Shown: in pieces, positions 7,019-17,813 of the stretch
Numbering within the stretch: the first letter of the stretch is position 1
How the letters are laid out: each line of letters begins with the position of its first letter
NCBI GenBank assembly: GCA_902800365.1
Contig: CADCEF010000019.1
Coordinates: 1 to 64,000, forward strand
Source of the DNA: an uncultured Prevotella sp.
GTDB lineage: Bacteria; Bacteroidota; Bacteroidia; Bacteroidales; Bacteroidaceae
Direction of reading: 5' to 3'
Length of the DNA stretch: 64,000 nt
The notes under the pieces: model-generated
What the model was told of the DNA's origin: nothing
Database searches by the model: none
Seen by the model: only the letters and a program-made list of their open reading frames with translations
Position numbers and translations under genes: made by a program

Positions 7019-7885
7019 TTATTTTATTATCCTAATTATTCTTATTCCAGTGTGCGATGAGTGCTTCTGCAGGTACTTGTAGAGCGTCATGGGCTCAAGA
7101 ACCACCTTTTTGTGCAGTTGCGACGCATTGAGCAGATGCAATCCATCCTTCTTCCATACGGCAAAGCCCAGGTGGGCAATGTCGAGTCCGGCCTTCTTAC
7201 AGGTGATGGCAATGATATCGCCATCGTTGATGACCTTTCGAAGAAGTGACTTATTACCAACAGACTTCTTGGGGATGAAGCGATACTTAGCACCCGACAC
7301 CTGCTTTTCCATCTTGCTGATGGCGCTAACGAACTCGGGATGCTCGCGAAGAGCCTGATAGCTTTGAGGATGGGTGCTCATATAGTTAACCTTGACGGTT
7401 TGAACAGCAGTGAATGGCGCTTTTGACATCTGAACCTCGGAAACCATGCCCGACTTGGTATTATCGGTAATCCACTCGGTGAAATAATGCAGACGCGAGG
7501 GATAGCCATCGATAACGCCGCCACGGTAGCGGAGGTTTACAAGCGCACGCTTGTAGGCGTGATAGGTGTATTGTTTGTTCTGAGCGCAAAGGGTTAGTGC
7601 CACAACATTCTCTACAAGCGTGGTGCAATCCAGCTCACGCGTGTTTATCACCAAACGTTCGTCGGCATCGCCCTCGAGGGTGCTTGCCACATAAGGACGC
7701 CCAATGAACTTCTGCGCAAAGAACAGCGGCAGATTTGTTGATGAAGGCAGCTGCTTGGCCTCAGCCAGCAATTTGCATACGGTGATGCTGTCGTTAGGGT
7801 GCTGCCTAACATCGCCAAAGCGCTTGGAATGGGCGCCAAGGCAAAGGGTAATACCTATTATTATATATATAATTCGTTGTCTCAT
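7019..7885 (-). CDS. DUF1460 amidase-like protein (NlpC/P60 fold)
   Basis: A 288-residue exported protein (signal peptide residues 1-20). DUF1460 members have an NlpC/P60-like cysteine peptidase fold acting on peptidoglycan fragments. The catalytic set is visible: C87 in RELDCTTLVENV, H238 in DIAHLGFAV and a polar residue at N253 in LLNAS. Its start overlaps the DUF4421 stop by 4 nt (ATGA), so the two are translationally coupled. Hydrolysis of an amide bond in muropeptides is inferred from the family. Confidence 0.85.
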   Translation of the reverse strand: MRQRIIYIIIGITLCLGAHSKRFGDVRQHPNDSITVCKLLAEAKQLPSSTNLPLFFAQKFIGRPYVASTLEGDADERLVINTRELDCTTLVENVVALTLCAQNKQYTYHAYKRALVNLRYRGGVIDGYPSRLHYFTEWITDNTKSGMVSEVQMSKAPFTAVQTVKVNYMSTHPQSYQALREHPEFVSAISKMEKQVSGAKYRFIPKKSVGNKSLLRKVINDGDIIAITCKKAGLDIAHLGFAVWKKDGLHLLNASQLHKKVVLEPMTLYKYLQKHSSHTGIRIIRIIK

Positions 7886-8940
7886 GCTTTACGATACTTC
7901 TTTTTCAACATAAAATTATAGCCCACATAGAAATTCAATGAACCAAAAATGTTATTGGCCTTGAATCGCGGCGTGCGGTAGTTGTTGGTGCGCAGAATGG
8001 CACTACAGCCGGCATACCAGCGGGTGTTGTTATAAACCAATCCGAAACGGCCGATGGCGTCAAGATTCACCTTATCAAAGCTGAAGCCGCTCTTCTCGTC
8101 GGCTACCTGACCATTGCTCCACTTATAGCACGCTGCCAACTGACCGCTGGCACAGAACAGCCAATCCTTGGCAAACACCCAGTTATAGGCATATCCGCCG
8201 GAAATAATAAAATCGTTATACTCAATGTCGTGGAACATCATCCCCGAATCGAGTTTCAGCTCATGCTGCCTATCGATGTGCTGCTTGAGTACTAGCTCAA
8301 GTTTGTCGTAGTCCATCGAGAGGGTGTTCTTGGTAAAACCTATACCCGCCATCCACGAACCACAGCTAATCTTCTGACAAGTACTCTGACTGAATGCTGC
8401 GGGGTAAGAGAACTTACCGTGATTGAAGATGTAATAGGCGCTGGCACCCGTGATGCCCACGTTAACACCATCGAAAGGCACACCCTCGAACAGCGAACCA
8501 TCGATGCCACGCCCCAGACGTACATCGCGAATCTTATAATCGTTGCCCGTACGGCGATAGAATATATCTATGCCCACCTGAGAGGAGTAGATGCTGAGGT
8601 CGAACTCCTTACGAAGGCCGTTCTGGCTGAAGCCTATGTTCTTTATATCGAACGTATAGCCGAGGAAGAACCATCGCCATCCGAAGTAAGGACCTATCTT
8701 AGTGAGTCCATCAGGAGCAAGGGTAATACTCTGGTTATTGCTTGCAATGGCAAAGTTCTCGTAGGTACGCGTTAGCTGAGCCATAACGGTGAACTCGTAG
8801 TGCTGCGGCTCGATATACGCATTATCGAGGCGGTCGAAACCTCGAACGGTACGGCGGATGATGCCCAGCGAATCGTCATCCTCAGCACTCGCGCTAAGTC
8901 CGACAATACACAATAGGAACACCAACAGCACTCTCTTCAT
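7882..8940 (-). CDS. DUF4421 outer-membrane beta-barrel protein
   Basis: A 352-residue exported protein with signal peptide MKRVLLVFLLCIVGLSASA. The start of the mature region, DNAYIEPQHYEFTVMAQLT, and alternating aromatic strands ending in NFYVGYNFML match DUF4421 (PF14391), predicted outer-membrane barrels of Bacteroidetes. No function is assigned. It lies 10 bp after the Gfo/Idh gene and overlaps the DUF1460 gene by 4 nt, indicating one operon. Confidence 0.8.
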   Translation of the reverse strand: MKRVLLVFLLCIVGLSASAEDDDSLGIIRRTVRGFDRLDNAYIEPQHYEFTVMAQLTRTYENFAIASNNQSITLAPDGLTKIGPYFGWRWFFLGYTFDIKNIGFSQNGLRKEFDLSIYSSQVGIDIFYRRTGNDYKIRDVRLGRGIDGSLFEGVPFDGVNVGITGASAYYIFNHGKFSYPAAFSQSTCQKISCGSWMAGIGFTKNTLSMDYDKLELVLKQHIDRQHELKLDSGMMFHDIEYNDFIISGGYAYNWVFAKDWLFCASGQLAACYKWSNGQVADEKSGFSFDKVNLDAIGRFGLVYNNTRWYAGCSAILRTNNYRTPRFKANNIFGSLNFYVGYNFMLKKKYRKA

Positions 8941-8950
8941 ACCAACGGAT

Positions 8951-9943
8951 TTAGAATTTACCTAAGATACGGTCCATAACCCAGTTTACGGGGGTTGCCG
9001 AAACACTGGTACACTCGCAAACGCCCAAGCCCTGAAGATGCTCGATGACGTTCTTGATGATAGGATACTGAACGTACGGCGGATTTGGCACGGTGATGCG
9101 CTCTTCACCCTGATTGGTCTGGAGGCGGATTGGAGTATAATCGAACACAGAGAAGCTTACCAGCCCCTCGGTGCCGATAATCTCGATGCAATCCTCACGA
9201 GCCGACTCATGGGCCACATAGCACCATGAACCACTACCGGGCAATCCGTTCTCGAAACGGAAACAAGCACTTACAGAATCCTCGGCCTTATATAGTCCGC
9301 CACGATTGCTGCAGATGCCACGGGCCTCAAGAATCACACCGAAAAGATCCTGAAGAATATCAAGCTGATGGGGAGCCATATCGTAGAAATAACCTCCGCC
9401 AGCAATATCGGGTTGCAAGCGCCAAGGCAATGGTTCGTGATTGGCGATAGCATCAAGATCGGCTTGACGCGGGGGTTCGGTATAGCGTATCTGCACGTTC
9501 AGGACCTTACCTATCGTACCACTTTTAACAATATCCTTAACTTTCTGGAAATAAGGCAGATACCGGCGGTAATATGCACAAAAACAAGGCACACCGGTCT
9601 GCTCGCTTATGCGATTGATACGGGCGCAATCCTCGTAGCTTGCAGCCAATGGTTTCTCAACATATACTGGCTTGCCCGCCTTCATGGCCATAATGGCATA
9701 AGTGGCGTGACTCGAAGGAGGTGTGGCCACATATACAGCATTGACATCAGGATCGTCTATCATCTCCTGAGCATCGGTATACCATTTGGCGATGCCATGC
9801 TGAACGGCATAGGTACGCGCATGAACCTCGGTGCGACTCATTACGGCTACCACACTCGAGCCTTCAACATCGCTGAAAGCGGGCCCGCTTTTCTTCTCGG
9901 TAACCTCGCCGCAACCTATAAATCCCCACCTTAATAATTTCAT
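8951..9943 (-). CDS. Gfo/Idh/MocA family oxidoreductase
   Basis: A 330-residue cytoplasmic NAD(P)-dependent sugar or cyclitol dehydrogenase. The Rossmann motif GFIGCGEV is at the N-terminus, the family E-K-P motif is at residues 96-98 (YVEKPLA), and DMAPHQLD carries the usual His/Asp of the substrate pocket. Substrate unknown. An in-frame ATG at 9964 lies within the promoter, so the ATG at 9943 is the start. First gene of an operon with DUF4421 and DUF1460 proteins. Confidence 0.88.
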   Translation of the reverse strand: MKLLRWGFIGCGEVTEKKSGPAFSDVEGSSVVAVMSRTEVHARTYAVQHGIAKWYTDAQEMIDDPDVNAVYVATPPSSHATYAIMAMKAGKPVYVEKPLAASYEDCARINRISEQTGVPCFCAYYRRYLPYFQKVKDIVKSGTIGKVLNVQIRYTEPPRQADLDAIANHEPLPWRLQPDIAGGGYFYDMAPHQLDILQDLFGVILEARGICSNRGGLYKAEDSVSACFRFENGLPGSGSWCYVAHESAREDCIEIIGTEGLVSFSVFDYTPIRLQTNQGEERITVPNPPYVQYPIIKNVIEHLQGLGVCECTSVSATPVNWVMDRILGKF

Positions 9944-9961
9944 AATTATCCTATTTGGCTG

Positions 9962-9969
9962 CAAAGATA
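9962..9969 (-). promoter_or_regulatory. -7 promoter element TAtcTTTG of the Gfo/Idh operon
   Basis: Minus-strand consensus -7 box 18 bp before the ATG; it also rules out the longer start. Confidence 0.7.
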
Positions 9970-9979
9970 GTAAAAATTA

Positions 9980-10045
9980 GGCACGAATTACGCGAATTTC
10001 CGCGAATTTAATTTTTTTTTCGTGCTAATTCGTGCAATTCGTGCC
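9980..10045. repeat. inverted and tandem repeat CGAATT element between divergent promoters
   Basis: GGCACGAATT (9980-9989) is inverted exactly as AATTCGTGCC (10036-10045). Inside are about 10-bp tandem variants: GCACGAATTA, CGCGAATTTC, CGCGAATTTA on one side and GTGCTAATTC, GTGCAATTC on the other, around a T-run. It can fold into a long hairpin and fills the space between the two divergent -7 boxes. Confidence 0.7.
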
Positions 10046-10054
10046 AAAAAACGT

Positions 10055-10062
10055 TATCTTTG
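10055..10062 (+). promoter_or_regulatory. -7 promoter element TAtcTTTG of the membrane protein-hisB unit
   Basis: Consensus -7 box 23 bp before the ATG at 10086. Confidence 0.65.
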
Positions 10063-10085
10063 CACTCGAAAAATAAAAATGTGCA

Positions 10086-10703
10086 ATGGAAAAAGATAAA
10101 AAAGAGATAGAAATAAAGCTGCGTAGCAGTCAGGCTTGCGTTCGCGAGGGTTACCAGTTGTACACTGGGAATTTTCGCAAAATCTTTCGCGCCACATGGT
10201 GGCTCGCCATCGTATTTGCAATACTTCAGGCTGCAGCATCGGCACTGCCGGTACTACTCTCACCTACCCTTTTGCTCCCCGCATTAGTACTGGGTTTGAT
10301 TGCTGTCATATTATGGTTGGCAGCTGCAAATAGGCAACTTAAGAAGCGGCAAATGCTTAAGCCGCTGCGCCCATTGGCATTTGGGTCGTGGTTCCGCCAC
10401 CTTGGGAAAGTATTTATTGTAACGATAGTATGCATCACGATAGTAGCCATACTCACGCTACTCACTTCGCTACCCACCATTATACTGATGGCTGCCAATT
10501 GGCAATCACAGATAGGCATGCTTAACGGCGACCCGTCAGGAATGCCCGACCAGATTCGTTGGCTTAGTATTGGGGTATTCGTGATAGCCGGATTCATACA
10601 AGCTTATGTGTGGCTTACAATGGTACCCCCTTTCTATCTGATGAAAGGCACAATGGGCATACAGGATAAGGAAAAAGAAGAATTCAACAAAAAGACAATA
10701 TGA
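10086..10703 (+). CDS. four-helix membrane protein of unknown function
   Basis: A 205-residue protein with a charged N-terminus and about four hydrophobic segments: residues ~38-57, ~58-80, ~113-138 and ~157-180. A basic stretch [11 protein letters not shown] lies between helices 2 and 3. I do not recognise a named family; the general shape resembles small integral inner-membrane proteins. Its stop overlaps the hisB start by 4 nt (ATGA), so it is co-transcribed and probably translationally coupled with hisB, although no link to histidine synthesis is evident. Confidence 0.7.
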   Translation: MEKDKKEIEIKLRSSQACVREGYQLYTGNFRKIFRATWWLAIVFAILQAAASALPVLLSPTLLLPALVLGLIAVILWLAAANRQLKKRQMLKPLRPLAFGSWFRHLGKVFIVTIVCITIVAILTLLTSLPTIILMAANWQSQIGMLNGDPSGMPDQIRWLSIGVFVIAGFIQAYVWLTMVPPFYLMKGTMGIQDKEKEEFNKKTI

Positions 10704-11770
10704 AAAAGATTTTATTTATCGACCGCGACGGAACACTGATTGAAGAACCAGCCGACGAACAGATTGATAGCTTTGAGAAGCTGAAATTCGTAAAGGGAGT
10801 GTTCCGCAACCTGGCCTTTATACGCGAGAAACTGGACTTTGAGTTTGTGATGGTTAGCAATCAGGACGGCCTTGGCACAGAGGCTTTCCCCGAAAACACC
10901 TTCTGGCCCGTACACAATTTCATACTACAGACTCTTGAGGGCGAAGGAATCACCTTCGACGAGATTCTGATAGACCCACACTTCCCAGAAGACAACGCCC
11001 CAACCCGCAAGCCAAACATCGGGTTGGTTGAGAAATATATCAACAATCCAGAGTACGACATAGCAAACTCGTACGTTATCGGCGACCGCGAAACCGACCG
11101 TCAGTTTGCCAAGAACATAGGTTGTAAATCGCTGATTCTTAGCGATGAGGGCATAACATGGGCAAAAATAGCCGAGCTGCTGTTTGCCGGAGAACGTACG
11201 GCCGAGGTGAAACGCACCACAAAAGAGACCGACATCTGGGTAAAGGTAAACCTCGACGGATCGGGCAAGTGCGACATCAGCACAGGACTGGGATTCTTCG
11301 ACCACATGCTGGAGCAGATTGGCAAGCACGGAATGATTGACCTTACGGTACACACCAAAGGTGACCTGGAGGTTGACGAGCACCACACCATCGAGGATAC
11401 CGCCATCGCACTAGGCGAATGCATTCTGCAGGCATTAGGCGACAAACGCGGTATTGAGCGTTATGGCTACTGCTTGCCAATGGACGACTGTCTATGTTCG
11501 GCATGTCTCGACTTCGGAGGTCGCCCATGGCTGGTTTGGGACGCAGAGTTCCATCGTGAAAAGATAGGCGAAATGCCTACTGAGATGTTCCTGCACTTCT
11601 TCAAGAGCCTTAGCGATGCAGCAAGAATGAACCTGAACATAAAAGCCGAAGGACAGAACGAACACCACAAGATAGAAGGAATATTCAAAGCGCTGGCGAG
11701 AGCGCTGAAAATGGCTGTGAGACGAGACATTTACCACTACGAACTCCCTTCAACGAAGGGAATGTTGTAG
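10700..11770 (+). CDS. hisB: bifunctional histidinol-phosphatase/imidazoleglycerol-phosphate dehydratase HisB
   Basis: A 356-residue cytoplasmic enzyme for two steps of histidine synthesis. Residues 1-165 are a HAD phosphatase (D8, D10 in FIDRDGT; GDRETD); residues ~168-356 are IGP dehydratase with the metal motif [10 protein letters not shown] (H228, H229) and a C-terminal EHHKIEG. The phosphatase loop reads [15 protein letters not shown], lacking the zinc-binding cysteines of the E. coli enzyme. Other his genes are absent from the window, so hisB is separated from hisGDC here. Confidence 0.93.
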   Translation: MKKILFIDRDGTLIEEPADEQIDSFEKLKFVKGVFRNLAFIREKLDFEFVMVSNQDGLGTEAFPENTFWPVHNFILQTLEGEGITFDEILIDPHFPEDNAPTRKPNIGLVEKYINNPEYDIANSYVIGDRETDRQFAKNIGCKSLILSDEGITWAKIAELLFAGERTAEVKRTTKETDIWVKVNLDGSGKCDISTGLGFFDHMLEQIGKHGMIDLTVHTKGDLEVDEHHTIEDTAIALGECILQALGDKRGIERYGYCLPMDDCLCSACLDFGGRPWLVWDAEFHREKIGEMPTEMFLHFFKSLSDAARMNLNIKAEGQNEHHKIEGIFKALARALKMAVRRDIYHYELPSTKGML

Positions 11771-11774
11771 AAAA

Positions 11775-11806
11775 TTTGGTAATATCAGATTTTTTTCGTA
11801 CCTTTG
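11775..11806 (+). promoter_or_regulatory. promoter of the ABC-F gene
   Basis: TTTG (11775-11778), 20 bp spacer, TAccTTTG (11799-11806), ATG 35 bp downstream. Confidence 0.8.
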
Positions 11807-11832
11807 CAGCCCAAATAACATAAAGGTATTAA

Positions 11833-13455
<1,623 letters not shown>

Positions 13456-13503
13456 TGGCACGGAATTTGCTCTGAACAAATCAGAACTTTAAACAACGCT
13501 ATT

Positions 13504-14088
13504 ATGACAGAAAAAGATATCAACATCGAAGAGGAAGAGAACCTCGAAGAGGTGAACACAGAGAACACTGAGAACACTGAGAGCGCAGAGGCAGAAAAGA
13601 CCGAAGAAGCAGCTCAGGAAGAAGAGGCAGAAGAGTTGGATCCACTGGAGAAGGCTCAGGCAGAACTTGCAGAGATGAAGAACCAGTTGCTCTACAAAGC
13701 TGCTGAGTTTGAGAACTACCGCAAGCGCACACTTAAAGAGCGTGCCGAGCTGATTCTGAATGGCGGCGAGAAGGTTATCACAGCCATTCTGCCTGTTCTC
13801 GACGATATGGAGCGCGCCATCGCCAACGGTTCGAAGACCGAAGACCCACAGGTGCTGCGTGAGGGTATGGAACTTATTTACCAGAAGTTTGTCAAGACCC
13901 TTGAGGCACAAGGCGTAAGCAAGATAGAAACAAAGGATGCCGACTTTGACACCGACCTTCATGAGGCCGTAGCTATGGTTCCAGGTATGGGCGATGACAA
14001 GAAAGGCAAGGTAATAGACTGCTTGCAGGAGGGATACAAACTAAACGACAAAGTAATCCGCCACGCCAAAGTGGCAGTAGGACAGTAA
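13504..14088 (+). CDS. grpE: nucleotide exchange factor GrpE
   Basis: A 194-residue GrpE, which releases ADP from DnaK. The first ~50 residues are a Glu-rich low-complexity tail with a short ENTENTE repeat; residues ~55-105 form the long dimerising coiled coil ([17 protein letters not shown]); the C-terminal beta domain has [26 protein letters not shown]. It is separated by one base from dnaJ, so the two are one operon. dnaK is not in the window. Confidence 0.95.
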   Translation: MTEKDINIEEEENLEEVNTENTENTESAEAEKTEEAAQEEEAEELDPLEKAQAELAEMKNQLLYKAAEFENYRKRTLKERAELILNGGEKVITAILPVLDDMERAIANGSKTEDPQVLREGMELIYQKFVKTLEAQGVSKIETKDADFDTDLHEAVAMVPGMGDDKKGKVIDCLQEGYKLNDKVIRHAKVAVGQ

Positions 14089-14089
14089 T

Positions 14090-15250
14090 ATGGCACAGAA
14101 GAGAGACTATTACGAGGTGCTGGGCGTTGACAAAAGCGCATCAGAAGACGAAATCAAGAAAGCGTATCGAAAGATAGCCATTAAGTATCACCCCGACCGC
14201 AACCCCGGCGATAAGGAAGCCGAGGAGAAATTTAAGGAGGCGGCCGAGGCATACAATATTCTGCACGACCCTAAGACACGCCAGCAGTACGACCAGTTCG
14301 GATTCAACGGTCCTAACATGGGCGGCGGATTCGGTGGTTTCAGCGGATTCGAAAGCACAATGAACATGGACGACATCTTCTCGATGTTCGGCGATATATT
14401 CGGTGGTCACGGTTTCGGTGGCTTCGGTGGCGGACAGCGTCGCCCACAGCAGCATCGCGGAAGCGACCTTCGTCTTAAGGTTAAGCTGACACTCGAGGAG
14501 ATAAATACCGGCGTTACCAAGAAGTTCAAGGTGCGCAAGGATATCCATTGTCCACATTGTAACGGTAGTGGTGCCGAGGCCGGAAGCCAGAAGGAGCAGT
14601 GCCCCACATGTCACGGTCAGGGTTACATCACTCACACCACTCAGAGCATCTTCGGCATGATGCAGCAGCAGAGCGTTTGTCCTACCTGCGGTGGCGAGGG
14701 AATGGTAATCAAGAACAAGTGTAAGCATTGTGGCGGTACCGGTGTTGAGAAGGGCGAGGAAGTTGTTGAGATAAACATCCCTGCAGGTGTAGCCGAAGGT
14801 ATGGTAGTAAACGTACCTGGCAAGGGTAATGCAGGTAGACACAACGGCACCCCTGGTGACATCCAGGTATTCATCGAGGAAGAGCCACACGAGACTTTCA
14901 TTCGCGACGGTAACGACTTGATTTACAATCTATTGCTCGATTTCCCAACAGCAGCACTTGGAGGCGATATTGAGATTCCAACCATCGAGGGAACCAAGCT
15001 AAAGGTAAAGCTCGACAACGGAACTCAGCCAGGAAAGACTCTGCGCTTGCGCGGAAAGGGTTTGCCCGCCGTACAGGGTTATGGCAGCGGACGCGGTGAC
15101 CTTGTTGTAAACATAAGCGTGTATGTTCCTAAGACCTTGAGCAAGGAGGAGAAGCAGGCCATTGAGCAGTTCAAGGGCAGCGACAACTTCAAGGGCGACA
15201 AGCAGACACGCGACTCTATATTCCAGAAGTTTAAGAATTACTTTAATTAA
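14090..15250 (+). CDS. dnaJ: molecular chaperone DnaJ
   Basis: A 386-residue type I DnaJ that stimulates DnaK ATPase. It contains a J domain (residues 4-68, HPD in [10 protein letters not shown]), a Gly/Phe-rich linker (~75-125 with GGFGGFSGF), four CxxCxGxG zinc repeats ([32 protein letters not shown], ~155-225) and the C-terminal substrate-binding domain. No truncation. Second gene of the grpE-dnaJ-folC run. Confidence 0.97.
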   Translation: MAQKRDYYEVLGVDKSASEDEIKKAYRKIAIKYHPDRNPGDKEAEEKFKEAAEAYNILHDPKTRQQYDQFGFNGPNMGGGFGGFSGFESTMNMDDIFSMFGDIFGGHGFGGFGGGQRRPQQHRGSDLRLKVKLTLEEINTGVTKKFKVRKDIHCPHCNGSGAEAGSQKEQCPTCHGQGYITHTTQSIFGMMQQQSVCPTCGGEGMVIKNKCKHCGGTGVEKGEEVVEINIPAGVAEGMVVNVPGKGNAGRHNGTPGDIQVFIEEEPHETFIRDGNDLIYNLLLDFPTAALGGDIEIPTIEGTKLKVKLDNGTQPGKTLRLRGKGLPAVQGYGSGRGDLVVNISVYVPKTLSKEEKQAIEQFKGSDNFKGDKQTRDSIFQKFKNYFN

Positions 15251-15267
15251 TAAATAAGGTATATAGT

Positions 15268-16581
15268 ATGACATATCAGGAAACGTGTGAATACCTGTTC
15301 AACCAGTTGCCAATGTTCGAAAAACAGGGAGCAGGCGGTTATAAGGAAGGACTGGAAAACAGTCATGCACTCGACGAGCATCTGGGTCATCCCCACAAAA
15401 AGTATCTTACGATACATGTGGCAGGAACCAATGGCAAGGGTTCATGTGCTCACACGCTTTCTGCTGTTCTGCAGATGTGCGGATATAAGGTAGGACTCTA
15501 CACATCACCACACCTGGTTGACTTCAGCGAGCGAATTCGCATTAACGGCCAACCAATCAGTGAGGATTATGTAGTTGAGTTTGTAGAGAAGCACAAACCA
15601 TTCTTCGAGCCCCTGCAGCCATCGTTCTTTGAGCTCACCACAGCTATGGCATTCAAGTATTTTGCCGACATGGACGTTGACATCGCAGTAATCGAAGTGG
15701 GACTTGGCGGACGTTTGGACTGCACCAACATCATAACCCCTATCCTATCTGTTATTACCAACATCGGACTGGACCACACCCAGTTCCTTGGCACATCGCT
15801 CGAGCAGATAGCCATGGAGAAGGCAGGTATAATCAAGAAAAACGTTCCTGTAGTTGTAGGCGAGACCACACCCGAGACACGTATGGTGTTCGAGGCCATC
15901 GCCACAGAAAACCATGCACCTATCGTATTTGCCGAAGATCAGAAGCAGATTATCTCGCTTTCTTTAGGTAATAAGGGTATAGAATACTATACAAAGAGTT
16001 TTGGCATAATACATGGTGAACTTAACGGTATCTATCAGGAGAAGAACACTAACACCATACTATGTGCCATACAGCAGCTTGAAAGCCTAGGTTTCATGCA
16101 TGCAGTTAAATGCCAAGCCAATGCTGTATGCCAAAACCGCGAAGTGCAGAAAGGCTTTTCGCACGTTTGCAGCCTTACAGGTTTGAAAGGACGCTGGCAG
16201 AAGGTTGGCGAGGCACCACTCACCATTTGCGACACGGGTCATAATGTTCCAGGATGGAAGTATCTGAGCGAGCAGCTTAACAATGTTAAGTGCGACAAGA
16301 TGCACATCGTATTCGGTATGGTTGATGACAAGGACATACACGGAGTTATGGAACTGCTGCCTAAAAAAGCAACCTATTATTTTACAAAAGCAAACAACAA
16401 AAGAGCCGTTTCTGAGAACGTCCTGAAGCTTTATGCACAAGGAATAGAACTGGAAGGCGAAAGCTATCCAGACGTAAAAAGCGCCTACGAAGCAGCAAAG
16501 GCTGCAGCCAATAGCAACGACTTTGTGTTCGTTGGAGGTAGCAGTTATGTGGTAGCTGAGCTGCTAAAGAACTGTATTTAG
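15268..16581 (+). CDS. folC: bifunctional dihydrofolate synthase/folylpolyglutamate synthase
   Basis: A 437-residue Mur-ligase-fold enzyme that joins glutamate to dihydropteroate and extends folate polyglutamates. The ATP loop is AGTNGKGSCAHT (~51-62); further family motifs are SPHLVDFSERIRING and GLGGRLDCTNII, with the Mur-type C-terminal domain holding DTGHNVPG. It lies 17 bp after dnaJ on the same strand and is probably read from the same transcript. No clear hairpin terminator follows. Confidence 0.93.
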   Translation: MTYQETCEYLFNQLPMFEKQGAGGYKEGLENSHALDEHLGHPHKKYLTIHVAGTNGKGSCAHTLSAVLQMCGYKVGLYTSPHLVDFSERIRINGQPISEDYVVEFVEKHKPFFEPLQPSFFELTTAMAFKYFADMDVDIAVIEVGLGGRLDCTNIITPILSVITNIGLDHTQFLGTSLEQIAMEKAGIIKKNVPVVVGETTPETRMVFEAIATENHAPIVFAEDQKQIISLSLGNKGIEYYTKSFGIIHGELNGIYQEKNTNTILCAIQQLESLGFMHAVKCQANAVCQNREVQKGFSHVCSLTGLKGRWQKVGEAPLTICDTGHNVPGWKYLSEQLNNVKCDKMHIVFGMVDDKDIHGVMELLPKKATYYFTKANNKRAVSENVLKLYAQGIELEGESYPDVKSAYEAAKAAANSNDFVFVGGSSYVVAELLKNCI

Positions 16582-16621
16582 GCTTTTTTAATATATCATC
16601 AACTATTTTTTGGTCGAAACA

Positions 16622-16653
16622 TTTGCCATTTTGATTTTTTTTCTGTTACTTTG
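16622..16653 (+). promoter_or_regulatory. probable promoter of the galactose operon
   Basis: TTTG (16622-16625), 20 bp spacer, TTacTTTG (16646-16653), one base off the -7 consensus; ATG 35 bp downstream. Confidence 0.6.
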
Positions 16654-16688
16654 CAGAAAAATAATATTTTAACTAAAAACATATCAAT

Positions 16689-17780
16689 ATGGCAAATACT
16701 ACAGAGACAGTGAATCTGTGCGGTCTGAAGCGCGAAGACTTTCAGGCCACTATCAATGGTAAAAAAACCGACTTGTACATTCTTAGAAACCGTAAGGGAT
16801 ATGAAGTGGCAATCTCAAACTATGGAGGTGCCATTTGTGCTATTATGGTTCCTGGTAAGGATGGCAAAGTAGCTAACGTTATCGAGGGTCATAATGACAT
16901 CAAGCAGCTTACCAGCGGCAATGAGCCATACCTGTCAACACTGATAGGTCGTTGGGGTAACCGCATCTGCAAAGGTCAGTTCATTCTGAACGGCAAGGAG
17001 TACCAGCTGGCACTTAACGACGGACCTAACCACCTCCACGGCGGTAAGGTAGGTTACAATGCTAAGGTTTGGGATGCCCGCCAGATGGGTCCACGCTCTT
17101 TGGCTCTGCATCGTATTTCATCTTACGGTGAGGAAGGTTTCACAGGCGAGCTCGATGTAACAGTTGAATTCACATTCACCGACCAGAACGAGCTGGTTAT
17201 CGAGTATCTGGCTACCACAAACAAGAAGACCATCGTCAACCTGACACATCACGCCTTCTTTGCACTGGGTGGTACAGCTGATCCTACTCCAGGTATTGAG
17301 GACCAGATCTGCGAGATTAACGCCGACTTCTATCTTCCTACCGATGATACAGCTATCCCAACAGGTGAAATCCTGAAGGTTGAGGGTACTCCATTCGACT
17401 TCCGTAAGCCAAAGACATTCGGACAGGATATCGATGCTGACAACGAGCAGATTAAGTTCGGTCATGGTTTCGACCACAACTACGTTCTGAACAAGCAGGA
17501 AGAGGGCGAGCTCTCATTTGCAGCTAAGCTCACCGATCCAAAGAGTGGACGTACTATGGAGGTTTACACCACCGAGCCAGGATTGCAGCTTTACACCGGT
17601 AATTTCCTTAACGGATACAAGGGAGCCAACGGTTGCACATTCCCACATCGTTCGGCAGTATGTTTCGAGGCTCAGCACTTCCCCGATTCACCTAACCGCC
17701 CATACTTCCCAAGTGTAGTACTTAATCCCGGACAGCGTTACAAGCAGAAGACTGTTTATCGCTTCGGTGTAGTTGAATAA
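16689..17780 (+). CDS. galM: aldose 1-epimerase (galactose mutarotase), cytoplasmic
   Basis: A 363-residue mutarotase converting beta- to alpha-aldose so that GalK can phosphorylate galactose. It has the family blocks GNRICKGQF, NDGPNHLHGGKVGYN, a catalytic His in LTHHAFFALGG, GFDHNYVL and EAQHFPDSPN. No signal peptide, so it is cytoplasmic, unlike the lipoprotein homologue at 20464. It is the first gene of galM-permease-galK; the permease begins 33 bp after its stop. Confidence 0.93.
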   Translation: MANTTETVNLCGLKREDFQATINGKKTDLYILRNRKGYEVAISNYGGAICAIMVPGKDGKVANVIEGHNDIKQLTSGNEPYLSTLIGRWGNRICKGQFILNGKEYQLALNDGPNHLHGGKVGYNAKVWDARQMGPRSLALHRISSYGEEGFTGELDVTVEFTFTDQNELVIEYLATTNKKTIVNLTHHAFFALGGTADPTPGIEDQICEINADFYLPTDDTAIPTGEILKVEGTPFDFRKPKTFGQDIDADNEQIKFGHGFDHNYVLNKQEEGELSFAAKLTDPKSGRTMEVYTTEPGLQLYTGNFLNGYKGANGCTFPHRSAVCFEAQHFPDSPNRPYFPSVVLNPGQRYKQKTVYRFGVVE

Positions 17781-17813
17781 TTATAAACCAACATTAAAAT
17801 TATTGACGACAAT

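Noticed and set aside
14141..14890. 249-residue frame antisense to dnaJ
   Set aside because: Shadow of the repetitive Gly-rich and Cys-rich codons of dnaJ; no promoter or family.
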